From contig JBFFWQ010000007.1 of the NCBI GenBank assembly GCA_041570195.1, forward strand, positions 1 through 64,000: a DNA stretch of 64,000 nucleotides, in the 5' to 3' direction. The position numbers and the translations under genes were made by a program. Origin of the DNA: UBA11865 sp041570195 (GTDB taxonomy: Bacteria > Chloroflexota > Anaerolineae > Promineifilales > Promineifilaceae). Numbering within the stretch: position 1 is the first letter of the stretch; each line of letters opens with the position of its first letter. Shown here in pieces: positions 25,242-34,362 of the stretch. The notes below the pieces were generated by a model. That model made no database searches and was not told the DNA's origin. It saw only the letters and a program-made list of their open reading frames with translations.

Positions 25242-27548
25242 ATGAGTGAAGCAGGGCAAAAAGAGTCATTTTGGTCCCGGCCGTTCATCCGTTGGACAGC
25301 CACTGTGCTCTTGGGCATCGTCTTTGTCCTGGCCTTCGTCATTCTCTTGACCGCCGATCTCGTTAGTCGCGCTCTGCTCGATCCCGACCTGTACAACAAC
25401 GCCCTACACGAAGAGGACTTCTATAATCGTATCTATACCGACCTGCTCGCCGATCCGGAGATGGTTAAGGTAACCGCCTTGATGCTGGGCGAACTGAACG
25501 TGGACCCAAGCCTATCAACCAGTTTGCTCAGCTTAGCTTCCTCGACCCTGTACCTGATAGTGCCGCCTGACACGATCCAGGGCGCCACCGAAGGAGCGAT
25601 CAATAACTTCACCGCCTACCTGAGAGGCGATGTCGAGGAACTTGATCCACACATACCCCTTGCCGAGCTGGACCCCGATCTTATGGCCGATCGCATCGTT
25701 GACGGCATAATGGCTCTTACCGGCGAGCTATTCGCCGGGAATGTGAGCAACCAACCGGCTGAACTCGGCCAGGTGGATATGGACGAGTTGGCCCAATACG
25801 CAGCCGACTTCGGCCAGGGAAATATCGGCCCCTTGCCAACTGGCATCTCAAGCGCCACCCTGGCGAACCTGTCCCCAGAACAACAAGACGCCCTCCGCCA
25901 GGCGCTCCTGGGCGAGGCGGCCGCGGCCGCCACGCCGACCATCGTCCAGCAGCTCGACGCTGCCCTCTCAGGCGGCGATCTGCACAGCGCCCTGGCCCTT
26001 GCCGCCCGCCCCTTACTGCAAGCTCAGGCTCAGCGGACCGCGGAACGGTTAGCCGACACCTTCGCCAACAGCGAAGCAATGAATAGCGTGGTCACGGCCG
26101 CCAACACGTTGGGACAAACCACCGAAGAAGCTATCGATCGCCTCAACACCATCCGCTCGGTAATGATCTTTCTCGACGGAGTTGCCTTTCCGTTGGCTTT
26201 CCTGGTCATGATGTTAACCTTGGCCATCATCGTTTGGATTCATTCCAATAACCTGGTCGAAATGCTGCGTACGGCTGGCGTTGTGCTCGTCCTCACCAGC
26301 GTCCTCGTGGTCGTGGCCTGGCTGGTCCTTGGCTTCCTGCTGCGCGACGCTCTGGAAGCTCGATTCGCGGCCGGATCGGCGCTGCCCGTGTCCCTGGAAA
26401 ACATGATCTTCGATGTCCTGGCCAATCTGCTGAGTACTGTGTGGCGCGATGTCTGGCAAACGGCGACGATCCCCCTGGCACTGGGCGTGGCCTTCCTTTT
26501 GCTTTCATTCTTCCCTTTCTTATCAGAAAGAGTCGACCGCTGGCTGCGGCCGCTGGGACGTTATAGCAGGCTAGCCCTCGTGACCGCCGTGCTGGCTATC
26601 ATCCTGATCCCGCTGGGCCTCAGGGCACTGTTGGCCGAGATCCGGCAGCCAGATCTGGTTTGCAACGGCCACGCCGAACTATGCGACCGGCCGGTCAACG
26701 AGGTCGCCTACGCCACCACCCACAATGCCATGTCCATCGCCGATTACGGCTGGATCTGGCCTTCCCACGACGGCTCAGTCACCAACCAACTTTACGCCGG
26801 GGTGCGCGGTTTTCTGATCGACTCCCATTACTGGGACGACAAGGCCTGGATTGAAGAGCACCTTGACTATTTGCCGGAGGAACAACAAGCCGCCGTCCAG
26901 AATATTCTCGACAAGATCGAACTGAGCAAAGAAGATGGTACTTATTTGTGCCACATGATGTGCAGCCTGGGTGCCACAGATCTGGCCGAGACGCTGACTG
27001 AGATACGCCGTTTCCTGGACGACAACTCCAATGAAGTCATCGGCATCATCTTTGAAGACCTGGTATCGCCGGCCGATACGCATGATGCCTTTATCGAGAG
27101 CGGTCTTTCTGCCCTGGTTTACACTTACGAACCAGGCACTTCATGGCCCACATTGCGGGAAATGATCCGCGAGAATCAGCGCGTGCTTGTCATGGCCGAA
27201 AAGGCCGGCCCACCACCGGACTGGTACCTGCACGTCTGGGATTACACCGAGGAAACACCCTACGCCTTTTCCGAAATGGCCGACTTCGACGAAACGAGTT
27301 GCAAACCCAGCCGGGGCGACACAGGCAAACCTTTCTTCCTTTTCAACCATTGGATCACCCGCGCCTCGCCCAGCCGGGTCGACGCGGCCATCCTTAACGA
27401 TTACGATTACCTGCTGGAGCGAGCAGAGAGGTGCGCCGAGGAAAGAGGCCAGATACCCAATTTCGTGGGCGTCAACTTCTACCTCAACGGCGATGTCTTC
27501 GAAGTCGTCGACGAGCTAAACGGCGTCCGTCAAACAACAGAGCAATAG
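25242..27548 (+). CDS. Membrane-anchored PI-PLC-like phosphodiesterase with multi-helix N-terminal half
   Basis: 768 residues, ribosome site AGGGAG. Helix 1 lies near residues 17-40 and is followed by an extracellular Asp/Glu/Leu-rich segment up to about 300. Four membrane helices occupy roughly 305-470. The C-terminal ~290 residues are a PI-PLC X-like TIM barrel: AYATTHNAMSIAD (first catalytic His), GVRGFLIDSHYWDD, YLCHMMCSLG (second His) and VIGIIFEDLV. The barrel probably faces outward after the last helix. In related proteins the barrel cleaves glycerophospho-compounds. No similar fusion is named in my knowledge. A TAATCCTGT-type repeat precedes the ribosome site. Confidence 0.82.
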   Translation: MSEAGQKESFWSRPFIRWTATVLLGIVFVLAFVILLTADLVSRALLDPDLYNNALHEEDFYNRIYTDLLADPEMVKVTALMLGELNVDPSLSTSLLSLASSTLYLIVPPDTIQGATEGAINNFTAYLRGDVEELDPHIPLAELDPDLMADRIVDGIMALTGELFAGNVSNQPAELGQVDMDELAQYAADFGQGNIGPLPTGISSATLANLSPEQQDALRQALLGEAAAAATPTIVQQLDAALSGGDLHSALALAARPLLQAQAQRTAERLADTFANSEAMNSVVTAANTLGQTTEEAIDRLNTIRSVMIFLDGVAFPLAFLVMMLTLAIIVWIHSNNLVEMLRTAGVVLVLTSVLVVVAWLVLGFLLRDALEARFAAGSALPVSLENMIFDVLANLLSTVWRDVWQTATIPLALGVAFLLLSFFPFLSERVDRWLRPLGRYSRLALVTAVLAIILIPLGLRALLAEIRQPDLVCNGHAELCDRPVNEVAYATTHNAMSIADYGWIWPSHDGSVTNQLYAGVRGFLIDSHYWDDKAWIEEHLDYLPEEQQAAVQNILDKIELSKEDGTYLCHMMCSLGATDLAETLTEIRRFLDDNSNEVIGIIFEDLVSPADTHDAFIESGLSALVYTYEPGTSWPTLREMIRENQRVLVMAEKAGPPPDWYLHVWDYTEETPYAFSEMADFDETSCKPSRGDTGKPFFLFNHWITRASPSRVDAAILNDYDYLLERAERCAEERGQIPNFVGVNFYLNGDVFEVVDELNGVRQTTEQ

Positions 27549-27686
27549 AACCGGCGCGCAGTTAACCCACAGCGCAAAAAAGTCTATGCTCTGTGAAAAT
27601 GGCAGCCCGTTCTGGGCGAGGATCTCGGCCACCCCAAATACAGCCATCAAATGACTGTCGCGATTCACACCGTTGCCATTCGTGTA

Positions 27687-27715
27687 TTGACCTGACTGTC
27701 TATCCATGAAAGAAT
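27687..27715 (+). promoter_or_regulatory. Possible sigma-70 promoter for argF
   Basis: TTGACC at 27687-27692 and AAGAAT at 27710-27715, 17 bases apart, about 100 bases upstream of the argF start. The minus 10 box matches the consensus at four of six bases. Confidence 0.4.
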
Positions 27716-27815
27716 AGATACGCATCGACGTTTTGCGAATTGGCGCGATCCTTCCACGTATTCAACTTATTCCAGACCGATTTCTAATTCAATCTGTATG
27801 CACTTGGAGGCAGAT

Positions 27816-28817
27816 ATGGCTTTCAATCTTCGAAATCGTAACTTCGTCAAGCTGCTTGATTTCACGCCTGATGAGATCAACTTCTTGCTCAAGTTATCGG
27901 CCGATCTCAAAGCGGCCAAATACGGCGGCTATGAACAACCCCGCTTGAAAGGCAAGAACATCGCCCTGATCTTCGAAAAATCGTCAACGCGGACCCGCGT
28001 TTCCTTTGAAGTGGCCGCCTACGACCAGGGCGCCAACGTGACCTACCTGGGTCCGAGCGGCTCCCACATCGGCCACAAGGAGACTATGAAAGACACGGCT
28101 CGCGTGCTGGGCCGCGTCTTCGACGGTATCGAATACCGGGGCTTCGCCCAGGCGACCGTCGAGACCCTGGCCGAATATGCCGGCGTGCCCGTCTGGAACG
28201 GCCTGACCAATGAGTACCACCCGACTCAAATCCTGGCCGACGTACTGACCATGGCCGAGCATAGCTATAAGGAGCTGCCCGAGATCGCTTACTGCTACCT
28301 GGGAGACGCCCGCAACAACATGGGCAATTCGCTCATGGTTGGCGGCTGTAAGCTGGGCATGGATGTCCGCTTGTGCGCCCCGGAACATTTATGGCCTGAG
28401 GAGCAGCTGGTGGCTGAGTGTAGAGATATCGCCGCCCAGACCGGCGCCCGCCTGACCCTGACCGAAGATGTGGCCGAAGGCGTCAATGGCGTCGACTACC
28501 TGCACACTGATGTGTGGGTCTCCATGGGCGAACCCGAAGCGGTCTGGGAGGAACGAATCGAGACCCTCATGCCCTACCAGGTAAATGCGGAAGCCATGGC
28601 TCTAACTGGCAACCCTGGCGTCAAGTTCATGCACTGCTTGCCGGCATTTCACAATCGAGACACCGTGATCGGCGAAGAAATCTATCAAAAACATGGTCTT
28701 AATGGCATGGAAGTGACCGAAGCGGTCTTTGAATCGGCCGCCTCCATCGCCTTCGACCAGGCCGAGAATCGGATGCACACCATCAAAGCTGTCATGGTCG
28801 CAACGCTCGGGGACTAG
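27816..28817 (+). CDS. argF: Ornithine carbamoyltransferase
   Basis: 333 residues from ATG 27816, preceded by TTGGAGG at seven bases; an upstream in-frame ATG lies before that site. It makes citrulline from ornithine and carbamoyl phosphate in arginine synthesis. Carbamoyl-phosphate binding SSTRTR lies at 56-61, with HPTQ near 135 and HCLPAFH near 270; the first two contact substrate and the last holds the catalytic Cys. It stands alone, with no other arg genes in view. The 73-base gap to the ABC genes is C-rich and has no terminator. Confidence 0.96.
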   Translation: MAFNLRNRNFVKLLDFTPDEINFLLKLSADLKAAKYGGYEQPRLKGKNIALIFEKSSTRTRVSFEVAAYDQGANVTYLGPSGSHIGHKETMKDTARVLGRVFDGIEYRGFAQATVETLAEYAGVPVWNGLTNEYHPTQILADVLTMAEHSYKELPEIAYCYLGDARNNMGNSLMVGGCKLGMDVRLCAPEHLWPEEQLVAECRDIAAQTGARLTLTEDVAEGVNGVDYLHTDVWVSMGEPEAVWEERIETLMPYQVNAEAMALTGNPGVKFMHCLPAFHNRDTVIGEEIYQKHGLNGMEVTEAVFESAASIAFDQAENRMHTIKAVMVATLGD

Positions 28818-28890
28818 GTCTCAGGAACCAGAGATCAGTCCCCGACCCCCAGCGACCGACCCCCAGCCCCAGTTCAGGAGGTAGATCAAT

Positions 28891-30678
28891 ATGCTCAAAT
28901 CATTCCGGCGTATTTTCGGTATCACCAGGATGTACCGTTTCAGGTTGGTATCATCACAACTCCTACTGCTGATATCAGTTCTGGCCACGGTCGGCTTTGC
29001 CACTCTCACCCAGGGCATGGTCAATCTAGGTATGGTAGAAGGCAACCCGGAAGCAGTATTGGATCTCGGGTTTTGGATGCTGGTATTGGCCGTAGTAGCC
29101 GGGATCACCATGGCCATCGCCGCCGGCCTGGCCGTCTTTTTCTCCCAGGGTGCGGCCTATTACATCCGATCCCGGCTCTATCAGAAAATCCAGAGCTTCT
29201 CCTTTGGCAATTTTGACCGGCATCCCACCGGTCAAATGATGGTCCGGCTCAATGCCGACGTGCTGAATGTACAAAATGGCATGCTTTATGCACTCCTGCT
29301 GGGCCTTTATGCGCCATTCATGATCCTGGCTACTCTGGCATTGACCGCCATCAATACGCCGGAACTATTGTGGGTCTTACTGGTGGTCATCGCCGTCATG
29401 GCCGTTTTGATGTTGCTCCTGGTTCCATCGGTCTTTCGCAATTTCCACGCACGCCAGGCCCGGTTGGATGGCCTGAACAATACATTGCAAGAGAACGTAA
29501 CCGGTATCCAGGTGGTCAAAGCCTTCACCCGCGAGGATTACGAGGTCGAACGCTTCGAGCAACGGGCCGATGCCATGCGCAAACCGGCTTATGAGGCGGC
29601 CTGGCGCGTGGCTTACCTCAATCCCCTGTTGGTCGGCGTCGGGCAAATGGCCATCGTCTTTGGCATCGGCGTCGGCGGCAGCCAGGTACTGACCAACGCC
29701 GGCCTGGACGTCGGCCAGGTGACTGCCTTTACCCAGTATCTTTCCCTGACCATCGCCCCCCTGGCCCTGCTGGCCATCGTCATTCCCATGCTTCTGCGCG
29801 CCGATACATCGGCCGAAAGAATCCTCAAAGTCTACGACGACGAACCCCAGGTGCAGGATAAAGAAGGCGCCCTGGCCACCGATCTGGACCAGGTCGAGGG
29901 TCGAATTGTCTTTGAGAACGTCAGCTTCGCCTTCCGCCGGCCGGACGGCAGCCTGGACCCTCCGGCCCTGAAGAACATCAACTTGACCATCGAGCCCGGG
30001 CAACAAGTCGGCTTCCTGGGCGCCACAGGCGCGGGTAAGTCAGCTTTGGTCAACCTCATCCCCCGTTTCTACGACGTGACCGAGGGCCGTATTACCATCG
30101 ACGGCGTCGACGTGCGCGACATCCCCCAGGACAATTTGCAGCAGATCGTCGGCATTGCCCTGCAAGAAGCGGTATTATTCAAGGGCGATCTACGATTCAA
30201 TCTCAAGTTCGCCCAGCCGGAGATCGAAGATGGGGTCATGTTTGGCGCGGCCAAAGCGGCCGATTCCTGGGGCTTCATCAACGGTTTACCACAAAAATGG
30301 GAAGCCCCCGTAGCCCGGCGCGGCTACAACTTCTCCGGTGGCCAGCGCCAGCGCCTGTCCATCAACCGCGCGCTGACCCAACAGCCCAGGATCCTGATCC
30401 TCGACGACAGCACCAGCGCGCTAGACGCCTCTACCGAGGGCCGCGTACAGTCAGCCATTCCGGAATTCACCCATGGCATCACCACCCTCTATGTCGCCCA
30501 GCGCATCAGCGCCGTCATCGAACTGGACAACATCGTCTTGCTACAGAATGGCGAGATCGTCGCCATGGGCAACCATGAACATCTGCTCAAAAGCAGTCCG
30601 CTCTACCAGGAAATCTATGAATCACAGTTGGGCGGCGGCATCACTGCCGGACTCGAACTAGAGGAGGTGGCAACATGA
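28891..30678 (+). CDS. ABC exporter subunit with degenerate ATP site (TM287/BmrC-like)
   Basis: 595 residues: six-helix membrane domain (1-320) fused to an ATPase domain. Walker A GATGAGKS starts at residue 377, signature NFSGGQRQR near 480, Walker B RILILDDSTSALD near 500. The catalytic Glu after Walker B is Asp, and the switch His is Gln (YVAQRIS). Both changes define the non-hydrolysing half of heterodimeric exporters such as TM287/288. The next gene, overlapping by 4 bases (ATGA), encodes the competent half. Substrates may be drugs, lipids or peptides. Ribosome site CAGGAGG precedes the ATG. Confidence 0.93.
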   Translation: MLKSFRRIFGITRMYRFRLVSSQLLLLISVLATVGFATLTQGMVNLGMVEGNPEAVLDLGFWMLVLAVVAGITMAIAAGLAVFFSQGAAYYIRSRLYQKIQSFSFGNFDRHPTGQMMVRLNADVLNVQNGMLYALLLGLYAPFMILATLALTAINTPELLWVLLVVIAVMAVLMLLLVPSVFRNFHARQARLDGLNNTLQENVTGIQVVKAFTREDYEVERFEQRADAMRKPAYEAAWRVAYLNPLLVGVGQMAIVFGIGVGGSQVLTNAGLDVGQVTAFTQYLSLTIAPLALLAIVIPMLLRADTSAERILKVYDDEPQVQDKEGALATDLDQVEGRIVFENVSFAFRRPDGSLDPPALKNINLTIEPGQQVGFLGATGAGKSALVNLIPRFYDVTEGRITIDGVDVRDIPQDNLQQIVGIALQEAVLFKGDLRFNLKFAQPEIEDGVMFGAAKAADSWGFINGLPQKWEAPVARRGYNFSGGQRQRLSINRALTQQPRILILDDSTSALDASTEGRVQSAIPEFTHGITTLYVAQRISAVIELDNIVLLQNGEIVAMGNHEHLLKSSPLYQEIYESQLGGGITAGLELEEVAT

Positions 30679-32537
30679 CCAAAGCAACAATGGCAGAAGA
30701 AATCCTCGAGGAAGGTAAAGAAAGGCCACAAGAGAAAGCCATCGACAAAAAAAGCATGACTGGCGCTACCCTAAAGCGGCTGACGTCCAACATGTCGGGC
30801 GGCGAAAATACCGGTAGATTTGTGCTGGGTGTCCTTTTGCGCCTTGTCGCCTTGCTCGCCCTGGTCACACTGCCCTGGATCACCGGAAATGCGATGAATA
30901 CCATCAACGACAGCGGCTCTACCGATGAATTATGGCGATGGGTCAGCTATGGCGTTGTCGCCGGGCTGATTTTCCTGGTCATGAGTTTCCTGGCCGACCG
31001 CACCTTTGCCAGTCTGGCCACCAAGGCGCTCTATAAACTGCAGACGGACCTGTTCAAGAATCTGCAGACGCTGTCTATGGGCTTCTTTTACCGGACGCCG
31101 GTAGGCGAGCTCCTGAGCCGTATCACCAACGACGCCGAAGTTGTCGCCCAGTACTACGAACAGGGCATCGCCCAGATCATCAGGGCCGTCATGTTCATCC
31201 TCATGATCATCGTCGTCATGTTGGCCATCAACGTGCGCCTCACCATTGCTGCCTTACTCATTGTGCCGGTCATTATCGCTTCGATGCTGGTCATCACCCG
31301 TATTGCCAGCCCGGCCTTTGAAAAGCTGCAGGAACAGTTGGGCGAGACCAGCGGCTTCCAGGAAGAGACGCTGGCCGGGCACAAAGTTATCATTAGCAAG
31401 CGCCGCCAGGCCTGGGCCGATAAAGTCAATGAGGCCAACGCCACCGATGTGTTCCATGTCGGCAGCAAGGCTTTCTTTACCTCGCTAATGCAGTTCCCGC
31501 TAACCCAGAGCTTGACCTACGTTCAAGTCGTTTTGGTTTACGTCGTCGGTTCGCTGATGGTCATCGGCGGGCAAACGACCCTGGGCACGGTGACCGCCTT
31601 TGCCGGCTATGTGGCCCTGATGGCCTCGCCCCTGTCCCAGATCTCCAACCTGGTTTCCACCGCCCTCAATGCGGCCGCCGGCGGCGAGCGTGTTTATCAT
31701 ATCGTCGATGAAGAGCCGACCGTCTTCGACGCGCCCGACGCAGTCGACTACCAGTTCAAGGGCGGCCGCATCGAATTCAAAGACGTCGATTTCGGTTACG
31801 TGCCCGGCCGGTTGATCCTGCGCGACAACAACTTCGATATCGCCCCGGGCGAGTCCATCGGCATCTGCGGCCCGACGGGCGCTGGCAAGAGCACTATCAT
31901 CAATATCCTGACCCGCTACTACGACATCGACCGCGGTCAGATCCTGATCGATGGTCAGGACCTGGCCACGCTGACCCGCGAGAGCCTGCGCAAGCAAATT
32001 GGCGCCGTGCTCCAGGAAGCTTTCCTCTTCACCGATACGGTGATGAACAACTTGAAATACGCCAATGCCGACGCCACAGAAGAAGATGTCATTGAGGCGG
32101 CTAAGAAGGCCAACGCCCACGACTTCATCATGAATCTACCCGAAGGCTACGACACCTTGCTGACCGAGCGCGGGGGCAACTTGAGCCAGGGTCAGCGGCA
32201 GATGATCACCATCGCCCGGGCCATGGTGGCCGATCCCAAGATCATGATCCTGGACGAGGCCACCAGCAACGTCGACACCCGGACCGAGAAATTGATCCAG
32301 GACGGCCTGCGAGCTTTGATGGAGGGCAAAACCAGTTTCTCCATCGCCCACCGCCTGGCCACCATCCGTGACTCGGCCCGAATCATGGTCGTCAACGGCG
32401 GCGAGATCGTCGAGATGGCCTCCCACGACGAGCTGATGGCCAAGAAAGGCTTCTACTATGCCTTGTACATGAGCCAATTCAAGGGCGCAGCGCCCGGCGG
32501 CATGGAATCTGTTGCTATGGACTTTGTGAGTACTTAA
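30675..32537 (+). CDS. ABC exporter subunit with consensus ATP site (TM288/BmrD-like)
   Basis: 620 residues. A polar N-terminal 45 residues precede the six-helix domain. The ATPase has GPTGAGKST (Walker A), IMILDEATSNVD (Walker B with catalytic Glu) and SIAHRLAT (switch His). Its signature is NLSQGQRQ rather than LSGGQ, which is the known partner feature of the degenerate site. The two subunits thus give one active and one degenerate site, as in TM287/288. The overlap with the upstream gene suggests coupled synthesis in equal amounts. No regulator is adjacent. Confidence 0.94.
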   Translation: MTKATMAEEILEEGKERPQEKAIDKKSMTGATLKRLTSNMSGGENTGRFVLGVLLRLVALLALVTLPWITGNAMNTINDSGSTDELWRWVSYGVVAGLIFLVMSFLADRTFASLATKALYKLQTDLFKNLQTLSMGFFYRTPVGELLSRITNDAEVVAQYYEQGIAQIIRAVMFILMIIVVMLAINVRLTIAALLIVPVIIASMLVITRIASPAFEKLQEQLGETSGFQEETLAGHKVIISKRRQAWADKVNEANATDVFHVGSKAFFTSLMQFPLTQSLTYVQVVLVYVVGSLMVIGGQTTLGTVTAFAGYVALMASPLSQISNLVSTALNAAAGGERVYHIVDEEPTVFDAPDAVDYQFKGGRIEFKDVDFGYVPGRLILRDNNFDIAPGESIGICGPTGAGKSTIINILTRYYDIDRGQILIDGQDLATLTRESLRKQIGAVLQEAFLFTDTVMNNLKYANADATEEDVIEAAKKANAHDFIMNLPEGYDTLLTERGGNLSQGQRQMITIARAMVADPKIMILDEATSNVDTRTEKLIQDGLRALMEGKTSFSIAHRLATIRDSARIMVVNGGEIVEMASHDELMAKKGFYYALYMSQFKGAAPGGMESVAMDFVST

Positions 32538-32635
32538 CCAAGTGAGGTAGTGGGGCTTGGTTGAAGAATGTTCGACCAGTCCCCACCGGTTACCATTTAT
32601 TGGTGACTTTCAGCCGTCACCTACCACGAGCATTC

Positions 32636-32665
32636 CTAATCCTGTTAATCCTGTCCAATTCCCTA
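32636..32665 (+). repeat. TAATCCTGT repeat directly before the PPK2 ribosome site
   Basis: Contains CTAATCCTGTTAATCCTGTC and then AATTCCCTAAGGAG. The same words occur before the ribosome sites of three other genes: 25197-25225, 47662-47690 and 56737-56762. Confidence 0.65.
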
Positions 32666-32678
32666 AGGAGCGCGCATC

Positions 32679-33503
32679 ATGTCGAAAAAACACAATCGCG
32701 AACACAAGAGTGATGAAATACCAAAGAAGATGAGCCGCAAAGCGTACGAGCATGAGCTGGCCCGGCTAGAGATAGAATTGGTGAAGCTCCAGGGCTGGAT
32801 CAAGCGGGAAGGGCTCAAGATCGCGGTGATCTTTGAGGGGCGCGATTCGGCCGGCAAAGGCGGCGCCATCAAGCGCATCACCTACCGGTTGAGCCCCCGG
32901 GTCGCCCGTGTTGTCGCCCTGGGCACACCCACCGAAAAAGAGAAGTCCCAGTGGTATTTCCAGCGCTACGTATCCCACCTACCCTCGGCCGGCGAGATGG
33001 TTCTCTTCGACCGCAGTTGGTACAACCGGGCCGGCGTCGAGCGGGTCATGGGCTTCTGCACCCCCGCAGAGCATGCCGACTTCATGGCCACGGTCAACGG
33101 CTTCGAGTTGGCCCTGACTCGCTCGGGCACCAAGTTGATCAAATACTGGCTGGATATCGAAGACGATACGCAGGAAGAACGCTTCCAACAGCGAATAAAT
33201 GATCCCCGCCGGCGCTGGAAATTGAGCCCCATGGACCTGGAGGCGCGCTCCAGGTGGGTCGACTATTCCAGGGCCCGCGACGACATGCTATTCAATACCA
33301 GCACGCCCCACGCGCCCTGGCACATCGTCGACGCCAATATTAAACGCCATGCGCGGCTGAACATCATCAGCCACCTGCTCGGCCAAATCCCCTATGAGGA
33401 TTTGACGCCTGAACCGCTGGAGCTTCCCCCTCGTCAAGACGCCGAAGGGTACGTGCATCCAGATTTTTCTGTTCTGGATTTTGTCCCCGCCGTTTATCCG
33501 TAG
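32679..33503 (+). CDS. ppk2: Polyphosphate kinase 2 (PPK2 family)
   Basis: 274 residues, ribosome site TAAGGAG. Moves phosphate between polyphosphate and nucleoside di- or monophosphates. The Walker A loop FEGRDSAGKGG covers residues 52-62; Walker B and lid elements are LFDRSWYNRAG (Asp111) and the Arg-rich segment DPRRRWKLSPMD. Length and spacing fit class I PPK2, which favours nucleoside diphosphates. Stand-alone gene downstream of the ABC pair. Role in energy or phosphate storage is inferred from the family. Confidence 0.94.
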   Translation: MSKKHNREHKSDEIPKKMSRKAYEHELARLEIELVKLQGWIKREGLKIAVIFEGRDSAGKGGAIKRITYRLSPRVARVVALGTPTEKEKSQWYFQRYVSHLPSAGEMVLFDRSWYNRAGVERVMGFCTPAEHADFMATVNGFELALTRSGTKLIKYWLDIEDDTQEERFQQRINDPRRRWKLSPMDLEARSRWVDYSRARDDMLFNTSTPHAPWHIVDANIKRHARLNIISHLLGQIPYEDLTPEPLELPPRQDAEGYVHPDFSVLDFVPAVYP

Positions 33504-33529
33504 CTGTGGCGTGAGATATTTGCCAGACA

Positions 33530-33538
33530 TGATATAAT
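33530..33538 (+). promoter_or_regulatory. Extended minus 10 promoter
   Basis: TGATATAAT, a perfect TGn-TATAAT extended minus 10 box, lies 75 bases before the ATG of the small membrane protein. No good minus 35 box is seen, as is normal for extended minus 10 promoters. Confidence 0.5.
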
Positions 33539-33612
33539 CTTCAATGTGACTAGTACTTGAGTGCTATCAGTCTTTCTAGTCGTTCATTTTTCGTGTTCAA
33601 GGAGGCATAGTT

Positions 33613-34005
33613 ATGAAACGCACCGGAGCTATTGTCATTTTGGCTGTTATAGCCGTCGCCGCTGGAATCGTGGCTGTATTCGATACGATCCGCTACCTAG
33701 AGTTCGCGTTCAGCCCGCTGAGTTTCCTCGGCGCACCATGGCTGGGCGCCATAATGTCCGGTCTTGTCGCCCTCATCTGGTTCTGGGCCGCTTCCAGGAT
33801 CTGGAACGGCGATCCCCAGGGTTGGCTGTTTATGGTTTCCATTGCCGTCATCTACCTGATCTTCGACGTCATCGCGCTCATCGCTAGCGACTTGCCGTTT
33901 GAGGCCACGCTTGAAATCATGATGCCTTCCATAGCCATCAACTTGCTGGCCTTGATCCTCGGCTTATTGCCCAGCACCAAGAGGGAATTCGGCACTGCAA
34001 CATAG
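33613..34005 (+). CDS. Small four-helix membrane protein of unknown function
   Basis: 130 residues with ribosome site AAGGAGG at eight bases. Four hydrophobic helices: AIVILAVIAVAAGIVAVF, IMSGLVALIWFWAAS, LFMVSIAVIYLIFDVIALI and SIAINLLALILGLL, ending with a short polar tail. No family is recognised. A promoter with an extended minus 10 box lies upstream, so it is probably transcribed separately from ppk2. Confidence 0.7.
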   Translation: MKRTGAIVILAVIAVAAGIVAVFDTIRYLEFAFSPLSFLGAPWLGAIMSGLVALIWFWAASRIWNGDPQGWLFMVSIAVIYLIFDVIALIASDLPFEATLEIMMPSIAINLLALILGLLPSTKREFGTAT

Positions 34006-34128
34006 GTTCGTGGGGGGAGCCTGACATGGCGCAAACGAACCCGGCCGATCTACCGCCGGGCGTGCAACTCTGGCAATAGAAAAAGCGACACGGTCCAACA
34101 AGTACTTCGTCCGGTTATTGTGTGCCGC

Positions 34129-34187
34129 TTTCCCGGAAACTCACAAGCAGGCATCCCATGGCAATCTTCTAACCCGTTTCCGGGAAA
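34129..34187 (+). repeat. 59-bp inverted-repeat element, copy 2
   Basis: Arms TTTCCCGGAAAC (34129-34140) and its exact complement (34176-34187) with a 35-bp interior. It lies in the spacer between the small membrane protein and the truncated DUF2252 gene, 37 bases before the 120-bp repeat copy A. Confidence 0.75.
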
Positions 34188-34224
34188 ATTGTTTTGCCTG
34201 CTGCATGCAAGTAAACAGCAGCAT

Positions 34225-34344
34225 CTAAGTGGAGAACAGTTGCGAATCTAAGTTCACATACCACGCCGATCTACAACTTTTCTACTGAAAGCAGGCCACC
34301 AAATCGGTACGTTGGTTATTATTCTGAATCGTGGCTTGCCTAGC
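34225..34344. repeat. 120-bp two-copy repeat, copy A
   Basis: By hand alignment it matches 41889-42008 at about 97 of 120 positions with no gaps. It runs from CTAAGTGGAGAACAGTTGCG to GTGGCTTGCCTAGC. It ends 18 bases before the truncated DUF2252 start. Confidence 0.75.
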
Positions 34345-34362
34345 ACTAGCAGAGGTTTTGCA

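Noticed and set aside
34026..34079. 17-codon frame with GGGGGAG upstream (MAQTNPADLPPGVQLWQ)
   Set aside because: Too short to support; no neighbour or family to suggest function, though the ribosome site is good.
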